Below, piece by piece: positions 36,711 to 48,600 of a stretch of DNA of 64,000 nt; the stretch's first letter is position 1; every line of letters starts with the position of its first letter. The stretch covers positions 1 to 64,000 of the forward strand of contig NW_024105258.1 of assembly GCF_016802725.1 (NCBI RefSeq), given 5' to 3'. The stretch comes from Solenopsis invicta (taxonomy: Eukaryota > Arthropoda > Insecta > Hymenoptera > Formicidae). Below the pieces are notes generated by a model. That model saw nothing but the letters and a program-made list of their open reading frames with translations, was not told where the DNA came from and did no database searches. A program made the position numbers and the translations under genes.

Positions 36711-36786
36711 TATTAGAGAATGAATAATCATTATTGTAAGTCAATAGTGATTATTGCTTTTCCAATAGTTCATTTCCGTAAGGGTA

Positions 36787-36880
36787 GATGTAGTTAAATA
36801 AATTGTATCTGTAACAAATATTAAAAATTAACATTTTAAGTATTTGTTACAGTTATAATTATAATTTATTTAACTACATC
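36787..36880. mobile_element. 94-bp hairpin MITE with TA flanks
   Basis: GATGTAGTTAAATAAATT and its complement form a near-complete hairpin, flanked by TA on both sides. It suits a Tc1/mariner-type MITE. Confidence 0.55.
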
Positions 36881-37018
36881 TAAGCATCTCTGATCATCGT
36901 TGTTGTAATGACGAATTTATAAAGCTCAATTAGACCAAAGCTGATCCAACACAGAAGATGTGTTATTTATTAATTAAAACTTACTTTTTTGCTAACTAAA
37001 TATATATGTTTTTTCTAG

Positions 37019-37906
37019 GTGAATGAATTTGGCGTCAACAATGTGCAAGATGGCCAAATGGACTTAATATAGTTATTGTTATAGAAGAGACCAAACTCGA
37101 ATATATTAGAGGCTCGTGTGTCAAATAAAAATAACTGGAGCCATTCGTAAGCAGTAAGTAAATTTTCCAAAATTAAGTAGAAAGATATTATTTGCTTTAA
37201 CTATTTATGTAATTACGTTTTTACGTTTTGCGTTATTTTTATATTTTAAATCTTCCTAGCTACAGGTCGAATGCATTCTTGGAAGACTTTTATGATATAC
37301 TGAAACTACTGATTTCCATATTTAATGAACAAGGACTTGAACTATAGATCAGCAGCTTGCCTAATGTAGATATCGAGGATCTTAAAGCAAATATTGAGCA
37401 TCATAAATACACTGCTACGTCTTTATAGGTATATTTTAATATTTTTTATTATCTTAAGTTTGAAGAATTGAATTATACTATATTTGGTTATTTTTTTTCC
37501 ATTCAGATTCAATAGTTCTGGCGTGCATTACGAGGTTTTGATCAAGCGGATCATGCGAAGTTCTTACAATTCGTTCCTGGTACGTTCAAAGTGCCGTTAC
37601 AAGGTTTCGCTGCGTTGGAAGGCACGGACGGTGTACAAAAGTTCCAAATTCACAGAGAAGATAGGTCAACAGACAGGCTTCCATCTGCACATACTTGGTA
37701 AATATATGAAAAAAGAAATTTTTGAATACTTCCTCATATGCGTGTATAGGCTGAAATTAAATTGATACAAAATTACTAGGCTAAAACTATTCTCTAATTG
37801 CAGTTTCAGTCAACTGGATCTGCCAGTGTATGGGGCGTATGATAAACTCCATACAAATCTACTCGAGGCGATTCATGAATGCAGCGAAGGATTTGGATTT
37901 GCATAA
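37019..37906 (+). pseudogene. HUWE1: HUWE1 HECT-domain pseudogene (last four exons)
   Basis: Four blocks match the end of the HUWE1 ubiquitin ligase: 37019-37153 (EFGVNNVQ), 37266-37428 (ISIFNEQ, NVDIEDLKANIEHHKY), 37507-37697 (FWRALRGFDQADHAKFLQF, LQGFAALEG, RLPSAHTC) and 37804-37906 (QLDLPVY, ECSEGFGFA then TAA). GT-AG borders separate them, so this is a DNA-level copy, not a processed one. The HECT catalytic Cys (AHTC) remains. In-frame TAG stops at the ELELL position, the last codon of block two and the Trp of IQWFW disable it; block one is also shifted. The rest of the gene is not here. Confidence 0.88.
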
Positions 37907-38178
37907 GCTTGTTGGAGCGCTATTGTGTAGCAGTTTTTCATACATGTGTTGTCCAGCCTATTCGAAGTAAACAGTTACAAGAATGTCATTCAATCGATGA
38001 CATTCTAATGACACGCTTGGTCTTCGTTCAAGATCCATTGAAAAATTTGTTTAACTTGATATATACACGGAAAAAACAAACATGATTGAATTAACAAGCT
38101 ATATTTAGTTATACAAATTTTGGTAGGTGTTTCATTGAAAGCTTATACGGTTTATACAAACAAAGTGATGCATAAAAA

Positions 38179-41100
38179 ATGAATAAGAAGACGTCGGACT
38201 TATTTCGTGAATGGGGATTTAAAGAATATATTGAAATCTTCAAAGGTTCGTTTAGTTTAATATATTTACGAAAATTCGGTTTCTGATGCATGCTATTCAT
38301 TTAGTATGTTGTATGTTAATGGTTGTGTTGTGATATAATTTACATTATGTATATTCCTAGATAGCACGATATCTTTGACAGATTTGTGTTTTTGGGGTTA
38401 TGTAACCTTAAAAATCATTATTATAGACATATGAAATTTTCGTACTCGTAGTATACATCCAAACACAGCCCATGTCTTACACAGCCATGTACTAAAAGCG
38501 TGTTCCACTTAAAGCTCGCAACGCTTCCAAGCACTATTTGTCTGTTTAAGATTTGATAAACTACAAGGATGAAATGATACGTTGCGAATGTTAAGTGGAA
38601 TACGCCCTAAGCAATCTAGTTTTGCATTTTTTAATATTATTAAATTAAAGCTATTAATTTTATAGACAACGAAATTGATTATGAAGCTATGATAATTATG
38701 AAGGCATCCGATTTTCAAAATATAATACCAAAGGCAGGGCCTAGAGCCAAGTTTTGTCATAAACTTGAAATTCACAAGCTTAAGTTGCTATCTACAAAGG
38801 TATTACAAAGGTTGTAATAATCGAATTTACATTTTAAGAATCATAAAAATTAAGGCACTCTTAAAATATCTTAAGTTTTCTTACAATGTTTATGATAATT
38901 ATTTTAAATATTTTTAGCCATTAACTTGTTCAGCGTCAACTTCTTCCTGTATAGTGCAAAAAGAAATAAATGCACCAGATGAAGTTTATTCTTCTATTTT
39001 AAATAACGAGCCTGTTATTACTTTTGATAACATTGTCACAGATATCATAGATGAAGAAGAAGCAACACCAAAGGTAATGAAAATGAAATTATATAGATTT
39101 TTAGTTTATAAAAGTTATTCTATTCTTTCAAGTTTTAAATATTTTCTATATTGTGTTGTACCAATATAAGATCCTTTAATATTTAAAAAATCTGACTATA
39201 ACTTTTGAATAAAATTATTTAAATATTTTAATTTATAAATATTATAGTCAAACAGCATTAGTCTATATGTCTATTATTTTTTCATGGCTTATATTTTATA
39301 TTATATCTTACTTAGCCTTCTGAAGCAGTAACTTTAGATGAAGATGACTTGTAAGCAAGCAAACTGTGAGCAGGATGAAAATTCAAAAATAAATGTAAGT
39401 AATGCAATTTTTAATTACATTGACTCTACTATTTGTTGTAATGTGCTTATTACAGTAATTATTAAATATTACGTAATTATATACAATAATATTCTTTTTA
39501 TATTTTTACTGTTATTACTTTTTATATTATTACTGTTACTAATTTTACCATTTCTGTAGTTGTTTATCTTTTTTTTTGTTTCGTGTTTCTATATTAGATT
39601 GTTCAACTGCTTTGTGACATAGATTTAGATGTAAAAGCTGCTACAGCTGTCTTGAATGTACAGGATAATAAATTAAAAGACTCGGCAAGAAACAAACTTT
39701 GTTTAGTGATTATAAAATATGAGCTGAAAGAAGATGAAAACAAAAAGTATGTTTTATTTTTATCATTTGTTGAGGAATTGTCATATGAAATACATTCATC
39801 ATGTTCCTAAAACAAAAATGATTACTTCCCGTACAGCACAGCATTGCAAAAACATTGCAAAATATTGCTGAAACATTGCAACAATATTTTACAATGTTTT
39901 TGCAATGCTGTGCTGTATGAGTTCAATCTACATTTTGAAATAATTGTTATTATTGTATTATTATTATTATTTTGTTATTGTTCTATACTATTATTTCAAT
40001 AATATTAATGTAATATATTTCTGTACCAGAATAACCCAAAAACGATTTCAAGAAATAGCTTCGCAGATACAAAGTGCAATTCCAGGAGAAGTTGAGGTTT
40101 GTAATTCAACTTTCCATATAATTAAAATTTTTTAAATTTCTTAGCAAGTTCTTAATATTTATAATTTAAAATTAAGAAAAGATACAGTTAAAAAATTGAT
40201 GAAAATGTAAGATGTAGAGATATATAATACTACTAAAGGAAAAAATATATACCATATACATAGTCCGATTGTTGCTTTAAATGTTAAACTTTTATATACT
40301 TATTCTTATAGGAGGCATATTACATTCCGTATAAAAGAATTTCAAAAGATAAAAAAGTAAATGCTAAAGGCAAACTTTATGACAAGTATACAAATTATGT
40401 TAAACATTTACGCAAAAGTAGATTGAGGCAAAAAAGAAAGATAAAATCGACAGATTTTGAATCAGGTTTAGTACTATATAAAATAAAGTAACTGAATAAA
40501 TTAAAAATCTTTCGAAATAGCAGATAATTTTCTATAATCGCAATTGATAGTTCACAAAATAAGAGTATTATACAAATGCTATATTTTATATAGATGTAAT
40601 TTTAAACGACGATTTGATGGGAAAGCTTGAGTGGTTTCGTAATCATAAAGAACCATATGAAGAAGTAAAAGAATACTGGGACGCTGCTACTTACGAAGTA
40701 AGATTAGCACAGCTACGACGGGAACCAGGTAGCGTTTATGATTACATCATTGAATATAATGCTCTTCAATTGTCAACTGGCTACAAATTAGTAAGTTTCA
40801 ATATACTTACATAAATCTGCATTATGGAGATGTTATTTTAGTGATAAAGAACAGTTTATTTTCAGTCATTTTTATTTTTTTCAGCTTCTAGCAGATTTTA
40901 AAAAATTATATCCTGATTATGATACACGAATGTGGAGTAAATGGACAGAGTTTGCAAGAAAAGTATCACTACTGTTGTCTCTAGAAGGTAACATTCATTA
41001 TATAAAATTATTTTCAAACAATATGTTACTTATTAAATTATTATGCTAAATATTAAATATATTGATGATAATTATAAGATTACACCATCTCACATGGCAA

Positions 41101-41222
41101 ATGTTTTTAATTTATTTTGAACGTAATTAATATTCTTTGTCTTGTTAACTTTAATTGTTTAAAAATTTTTTTTAGATATTTCTGATTTAAATAATAAGCA
41201 TAAGGCAACGCTCGTAATGTGA
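38179..41222 (+). CDS. SAM-domain protein of unknown function, ten exons, apparently intact
   Basis: Exons: 38179-38245, 38666-38799, 38918-39073, 39338-39394, 39598-39746, 40030-40096, 40312-40465, 40594-40790, 40885-40987, 41176-41222. All have AG/GT borders and join to 376 residues without a stop. Exon 4 needs the acceptor at 39336-39337; the stronger-looking one at 39314 breaks the frame. Residues 1-~67 are a SAM domain (LFREWGFKEYIEIF, then AGPRAKFCHKLE), usually a protein-interaction module. Residues ~135-215 are helical. A basic stretch (~240-262, LRKSRLRQKRKIK) could bind nucleic acid or be a nuclear signal. The C-terminal third (WFRNHKEPYEEV, YDYIIEY) resembles an uncharacterised family I recall from insects and cnidarians. 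AATAAA overlaps the stop region at 41223. Confidence 0.7.
38498..38605. mobile_element. Hairpin MITE in intron 1 of the SAM gene
   Basis: GCGTGTTCCACTTAA at the left returns as TTAAGTGGAATACGC at the right, with GCTCGCAACG / CGTTGCGA continuing the stem. It is ~108 bp and non-coding. Confidence 0.55.
39832..39917. mobile_element. 86-bp hairpin MITE in intron 5 of the SAM gene
   Basis: TACAGCACAGCATTGCAAAA and its complement enclose a short loop. It begins and ends with TA, fitting a Tc1/mariner-type MITE. Confidence 0.6.
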
Positions 41223-41523
41223 ATAAACACAAGTATAATGTTGAAAACGGTCAATTTAACGAGCAAAATTGATTTAATTCAGGATTTACAATTACATTAA
41301 TATAGTCGCCAATAATTGGAACGTTTTGGCTTTACTTAGCCTTCATCATCCTATTAATACAGTTAAAAGTTCATCTCTTTACAAAAGAATTTTCTTTCCT
41401 CTTAGATTTAAATTTCTATAAATAACAATTTTCCCTAAACTGTCTTTTTTTAAAAAATTATCGTGTGTATGTGTTGCATACCGTCTATGATATTTTCTTG
41501 ATGGCGAACGGGTGCATCGAATG

Positions 41524-41597
<74 letters not shown>
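41524..41597. repeat. (GT)n microsatellite
   Basis: There are about 37 GT units. The rest of 41230-41957 shows no gene or recognisable element. Confidence 0.95.
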
Positions 41598-41599
<2 letters not shown>

Positions 41600-41957
41600 G
41601 TGTTGAGTCCTCCAAGCAGTCACAACTTTTTTTCCCTCCCTCCTTACATGATGAAGAACTCACGATCACTCACGGCTTCATATGCAGATTTTATTTTTCA
41701 AGCGTAGTTTTTGCCACGTTTGTTCTCTCGTGTGTTGACGCTGGAGTTATTGTTTTGTATGAATTGTAAGAATTTTTTGTCATAGATCAATTAAAAGACT
41801 TACTTGGAAGAGTATTTTAACAGAAATTATATGGACGTTCGCCATCGTCGACGGTCTTGTTGCCGAGACAGACAGAGCGCAAGTGAGGCAGAACCGTTAG
41901 AGCAGAAGTCAGTAACGTATGTTCATGTTATCTTTAAGTGAGTCGAGTAAATAGAAA

Positions 41958-43904
41958 TTTGGTCAAAAGCATATTCTTTTATTTGGAGATTTGCTTCAAT
42001 TACCTCCTGTACACGAAGAACCTGCCTTTGTCAAATTATCGAATGAAAAAATTCAAAAGTTTCTTGGTTCCTTAAATGCTGTTAATTTATGGACTACTTT
42101 ATTCGAGTATGATGAATTAACGATCAATATGCGTCAACAAGGAGACGTATCTTATCGTGAATTACTCTCGAGAATTCGTATTGGTTTATCGACGAATTCT
42201 GATTGCGACATTCTTGAAAAAAGAAAATTATCTTTTAAAGGTGAATCTTTCGAAGCAAGATTAAACGAAATATGTGATTTTATTGAAAGTTTGCCTTCTG
42301 ATACCGTTTGTTTATTACCTACTTGTCATATGTGTGACGTTCTTAACACTGCGATGTTAAGTCGTATTGCTTCAAAAGAAATATTATTAATTGCTGAAGA
42401 TGAGATTGACTGTATTCCATATATAAAGAAAAAAGTTAAAAAGGTATTGTCGAATAATGATGAAGATACTAGTAGAACAGCTGGCCTTTCCAAACAAATT
42501 TCAATTAAAATTGGAGCGAAAGTAATGATAAAACGTAATATCGATGCTAGTTTGGGCCTTGTAAATGGCACAATTGCTACAGTTATTTCAGTTGTACAGG
42601 ATACGTCAACTGATTACATTGAAGGGGTCAAACTTCTTTTGCCGTCTGGTTCAGAATATTTAATTGAAAGACTGAATGTCAAGTTTCCAGTCATGGATGG
42701 AGCATATGTTATTAGAAAACAATTTCCATTAACTTTGAGTTATGGTATCACCATTCATAAAAGTCAAGGTTTAAGTTTACAAAATGCCATTATGGACATA
42801 GGTAACTCGGTATTTAGTTGGGGTCAGACTTATGTTGCTTTATCCCGAGTAACGTCTTTAGATGGATTGCATTTGATTAATTATGATCCTTCGTCGGTAG
42901 TAGCCAGTGAAGAAGCGATTCTCGAATATAATCGTTTAAAGAAGTTAAATAAACCAGAAGCAAAAATTATTAATGTATCGAAAGAACGTTTCCGTAAAGT
43001 TAAAGATGTACCATGGACATTAGGGAAAACAATTATTTCCGTTCAACAATCAGCTCAAAAACAAGTTGAACAGAGTTTTGGTAATTGGATTATACATGGT
43101 TTCGAAAATACTGACAAAATTTCGTGCTATGCGAATGCTCCATTGCAATGTATATTCCATTTAAATATTATTAGAAAACAATTGTTTAATTTTGATAATT
43201 TGGATGTTTTAAGTACATTAGCGCATCGATATGAAAACGGAATGCGCAATTTGAATACCTGTACAATACGAAAAGATTTAGGAGACTATTTTTCGACTGA
43301 TACTAAACGAGATGCGTTTGATTTTCTTAACGCTCTTTGTACAAAATATGATTTTATAAAAAATTTGGTAGAGCATCAAGTTATTTCTACTAGTCGATGT
43401 AAAATATGTAGTTACGTAAATGCTAATAATTATAATCAGGTGATCCTTTCAATTCCTATTAGCAATGTGAAGAAAAAAAGTATTAATCTTAATGATTTAC
43501 TGAATATTTCATTTTTACGTTTGTCTGATTCTGAGAAATTGTGTGAACGTTGTGGAGAAAATATGTCAATTAAGAATGAAATAACATGGACCAAACAGAT
43601 ATTTATTATCCGTTTAATTTTATTTTCATTACAAAACGGTGTATTAGAGAAGGTACCACAAAAATTGAATTTAACTGCTGTTCCGACAAGTAAAATATTA
43701 ATATCTGGTCAAGAGTTTAAAGTTATGAATGCTGTATTTCATCACGGTTCATGTATCCAAAACGGTCACTTTACAAGTATGTGTAGAGAAGGATCATCTG
43801 GTAAATGGTTTGAAAGTGATGATATGCAAGTTACAAAAAAGCAATGGCCTAGGGGTGCTAAAGATATTTATATATTATTTTTAGAAAAAGTTGGTAGTAA
43901 ATAA
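41958..43904 (+). pseudogene. 5'-truncated Helitron helicase with C-terminal USP-like domain
   Basis: It starts mid-gene and stays open for 648 codons, matching residues 655-1302 of the larger copy on the opposite strand with no difference seen by eye. It holds the helicase part after Walker B (LLQLPPVHEE, HKSQGLSLQNA, YVALSRVTS) and the whole protease-like domain, with Cys at 43125, His at 43767 and Asp pair at 43818-43823. The Rep nuclease and Walker A are missing, so it cannot drive transposition, but a truncated protein could be made if transcribed. Confidence 0.85.
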
Positions 43905-45360
43905 ATATCAGTACAAAATTACCTTTTCAAAAAAAGGTAAAAAAAAGGCGGTATTTATGTGTGCGCGCACCTTATTTTTAATTTTTCCTAAAAACACAAG
44001 TGGTACTATTTCTGTATTTTAACAGAGAAATTTTTCTATGCTAACCCATGTGGTACTCTCTTTAATTCTATACAAAACCTAAGTAATTCTATTTTTGCAT
44101 TTTCATTGAAAAATCTTCCTATTCCTAACCCAAGTAGTATTTACCCAAGTGGAACTATTTTTGTATTTTAACAGAAAAATTTTTCTATGCTAACCTATGT
44201 GGTAATTACGTTTAACTTTAAGTCTACAAAAGTATATTATTGCTTAACACTACAAAACGCGTGATATCAGTACAAAATTACCTTTTCAAAAAAAGGTAAA
44301 AGAAAGGCGGTATTTTTGTGTGTGCGCGCACCTTATCTTTAATTTTTCCTAAAAACACAAGTGGTACTATTTCTGTATTTTAACAAAGAAATTTTTCTAT
44401 GCTAACCCATGTGGTACTCTCTTTAATTTCTATACAAAACCTAAGTGATTGTATTTCTGCATTTTCATTGAAAAATCTTCCTATTTCTAACCCAAGTAGT
44501 ATTTACTTAAAAATTCTTCCCAAAAAATGTATGAAATCTTTAAATTGCGCCATTTATAAAGAGAATATGTTGCTTTTTGAAATAACTGCTGTATTTACTT
44601 ACTATTTCTAACCCAAGTAGTATTTACTTAAAAATAAATATTTTTTATTTATTTAATCCAACCTAAATGTATTCTTCCCAAAAAATGTATGAAATCATTA
44701 AATTGCGCCATTTATAAAGAGAATATGTTGCTGTTTGAAATAACTGCTGTATTTACTTATCTATACAAAACCTAAGTGATTGTATTTCTGCATTTTCATT
44801 GAAAAATCTTCCTATTTCTAACCCAAGTAGTATTTACTTAAAAATAAACATTTTTTATTTATTTAATCCAACCTAAATGTATTCTTCCCAAAAAATGTAT
44901 GAAATCTTTAAATTGCGCCATTTATAAAGAGAATATGTTGCTCTTTGAAATAACTGCTGTATTTACTTAAAAATAAATATCTTAAATTTAATACAACTTA
45001 AATGTATTCTTTCCAAAAAATGTATGAAATCTTTAAATTGCGCCATTTATAAAGAGAATATGTTGCTCTTTGAAATAATTGCTGTACTACTTTTAACAAA
45101 TAAAATGCAAGTGATAGTATCTTTATTTTTTAAATAAAATCCAAGTGGTATTAATTCCTTTCTAAATAAAATTCGAGTGATACTATATGTGTATTTCTAT
45201 TGAAAAATTTTTCTGTTTTAACCTAAGTAGATGTACATAATTTTAAAAAGTTTCAAAGGAATATATAACATTTAATCTTAAAGAATTAAGGAAAAAACAG
45301 AAATGAGAAAGTTTTATTAAAATATAAAATTTTTTAACTACAAAAAATTGCCGCTGCTAG
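43905..45360 (+). repeat. Helitron 3' tail, left copy
   Basis: The non-coding tail has direct repeats: a ~350-bp unit beginning GATATCAGTACAAAATTACC (43907, 44273) and a ~55-bp unit with AAATTGCGCCATTTATAAAG at four places (44545-45060). The end resembles a Helitron 3' terminus: AATTTTTT/AAAAAATT hairpin, then 11 bases finishing CTAG (45357-45360). The small frame at 44399-44611 is not a gene. Confidence 0.65.
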
Positions 45361-45616
45361 ATAAGAAAAGCAATGAAAAGAATTGACATAAGAAAGAATG
45401 CGATAAATGTAACACTTGTAAGATATGCGTTATAAAATAAAGTAATTACGCGAAGTAAGTTAATGAGTAAATTTCTTCAACACTTGTTTCTTTTACAAGT
45501 AACATTGTAAATCATTATAATTTTTACAAGTAACATTGAAAATTATTATAATTATCTAAGTTACCATAACTATTATAATAAATATTTTACAACATTTTAT
45601 TTAGATATTTAAACAT
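45361..45616. other. Spacer between the two inverted Helitrons
   Basis: About 255 bp of unique AT-rich sequence has a short direct repeat (TTTTTACAAGTAACATTG at ~45490 and ~45520). No coding or promoter signal was seen. Confidence 0.7.
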
Positions 45617-48600
45617 CTAGCAGCGGCAATTTTTTGTAGTTAAAAAATTTTATATTTTAATAAAACTTTCTCATTTCTGTTTTTTCCTTAATTCTTTAAG
45701 ATTAAATGTTATATATTCCTTTGAAACTTTTTAAAATTATGTACATCTACTTAGGTTAAAGCAGAAAAATTTTTCAATAGAAATACACAGATAGTATCAC
45801 TCGAATTTTATTTAGAAAGGAATTAATACCACTTGGATTTTATTTAAAAAATAAAGATACTATCACTTGCATTTTATTTGTTAAAAGTAGTACAGCATTT
45901 ATTTCAAAGAGCAACATATTCTCTTTATAAATGGCGCAATTTAAAGATTTCATACATTTTTTGGAAAGAATACATTTAAGTTGTATTAAATAAATAAAAA
46001 ATATTTATTTTTAAGTAAATACTACTTGGGTTAGAAATAGTAAGTAAATACAGCAGTTATTTCAAAAAGCAACATATTCTCTTTATAAATGGCGCAATTT
46101 AAAGATTTCATACATTTTTTGGGAAGAATTTTTAAGTAAATACTACTTGGGTTAGAAATAGGAAGATTTTTCAATGAAAATGCAGAAATACAATCACTTA
46201 GGTTTTGTATAGAAATTAAAGAGAGTACCACATGGGTTAGCATAGAAAAATTTCTTTGTTAAAATACAGAAATAGTACCACTTGTGTTTTTAGGAAAAAT
46301 TAAAGATAAGGTGCGCGCACACACAAAAATACCGCCTTTCTTTTACCTTTTTTTGAAAAGGTAATTTTGTACTGATATCACGCGTTTTGTAGTGTTAAGC
46401 AATAATATACTTTTGTAGACTTAAAGTTAAACGTAATTACCACATAGGTTAGCATAGAAAAATTTTTCTGTTAAAATACAAAAATAGTTCCACTTGGGTA
46501 AATACTACTTGGGTTAGGAATAGGAAGATTTTTCAATGAAAATGCAAAAATAGAATTACTTAGGTTTTGTATAGAATTAAAGAGAGTACCACATGGGTTA
46601 GCATAGAAAAATTTCTCTGTTAAAATACAGAAATAGTACCACTTGTGTTTTTAGGAAAAATTAAAAATAAGGTGCGCGCACACATAAATACCGCCTTTTT
46701 TTTACCTTTTTTTGAAAAGGTAATTTTGTACTGATATTTATTTACTACCAACTTTTTCTAAAAATAATATATAAATATCTTTAGCACCCCTAGGCCATTG
46801 CTTTTTTGTAACTTGCATATCATCACTTTCAAACCATTTACCAGATGATCCTTCTCTACACATACTTGTAAAGTGACCGTTTTGGATACATGAACCGTGA
46901 TGAAATACAGCATTCATAACTTTAAACTCTTGACCAGATATTAATATTTTACTTGTCGGAACAGCAGTTAAATTCAATTTTTGTGGTACCTTCTCTAATA
47001 CACCGTTTTGTAATGAAAATAAAATTAAACGGATAATAAATATCTGTTTGGTCCATGTTATTTCATTCTTAATTGACATATTTTCTCCACAACGTTCACA
47101 CAATTTCTCAGAATCAGACAAACGTAAAAATGAAATATTCAGTAAATCATTAAGATTAATACTTTTTTTCTTCACATTGCTAATAGGAATTGAAAGGATC
47201 ACCTGATTATAATTATTAGCATTTACGTAACTACATATTTTACATCGACTAGTAGAAATAACTTGATGCTCTACCAAATTTTTTATAAAATCATATTTTG
47301 TACAAAGAGCGTTAAGAAAATCAAACGCATCTCGTTTAGTATCAGTCGAAAAATAGTCTCCTAAATCTTTTCGTATTGTACAGGTATTCAAATTGCGCAT
47401 TCCGTTTTCATATCGATGCGCTAATGTACTTAAAACATCCAAATTATCAAAATTAAACAATTGTTTTCTAATAATATTTAAATGGAATATACATTGCAAT
47501 GGAGCATTCGCATAGCACGAAATTTTGTCAGTATTTTCGAAACCATGTATAATCCAATTACCAAAACTCTGTTCAACTTGTTTTTGAGCTGATTGTTGAA
47601 CGGAAATAATTGTTTTCCCTAATGTCCATGGTACATCTTTAACTTTACGGAAACGTTCTTTCGATACATTAATAATTTTTGCTTCTGGTTTATTTAACTT
47701 CTTTAAACGATTATATTCGAGAATCGCTTCTTCACTGGCTACTACCGACGAAGGATCATAATTAATCAAATGCAATCCATCTAAAGACGTTACTCGGGAT
47801 AAAGCAACATAAGTCTGACCCCAACTAAATACCGAGTTACCTATGTCCATAATGGCATTTTGTAAACTTAAACCTTGACTTTTATGAATGGTGATACCAT
47901 AACTCAAAGTTAATGGAAATTGTTTTCTAATAACATATGCTCCATCCATGACTGGAAACTTGACATTCAGTCTTTCAATTAAATATTCTGAACCAGACGG
48001 CAAAAGAAGTTTGACCCCTTCAATGTAATCAGTTGACGTATCCTGTACAACTGAAATAACTGTAGCAATTGTGCCATTTACAAGGCCCAAACTAGCATCG
48101 ATATTACGTTTTATCATTACTTTCGCTCCAATTTTAATTGAAATTTGTTTGGAAAGGCCAGCTGTTCTACTAGTATCTTCATCATTATTCGACAATACCT
48201 TTTTAACTTTTTTCTTTATATATGGAATACAGTCAATCTCATCTTCAGCAATTAATAATATTTCTTTTGAAGCAATACGACTTAACATCGCAGTGTTAAG
48301 AACGTCACACATATGACAAGTAGGTAATAAACAAACGGTATCAGAAGGCAAACTTTCAATAAAATCACATATTTCGTTTAATCTTGCTTCGAAAGATTCA
48401 CCTTTAAAAGATAATTTTCTTTTTTCAAGAATGTCGCAATCAGAATTCGTCGATAAACCAATACGAATTCTCGAGAGTAATTCACGATAAGATACGTCTC
48501 CTTGTTGACGCATATTGATCGTTAATTCATCATACTCGAATAAAGTAGTCCATAAATTAACAGCATTTAAGGAACCAAGAAACTTTTGAATTTTTTCATT

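Noticed and set aside
39316..39394. Frameshift in exon 4 of the SAM gene
   Set aside because: Using the acceptor at 39336-39337 gives a 57-bp exon that keeps the frame, so no break is needed.
44399..44611. 70-codon frame in both Helitron tails
   Set aside because: Inside the repeated non-coding tail; the two copies are mirror images of one sequence, so conservation is not independent.
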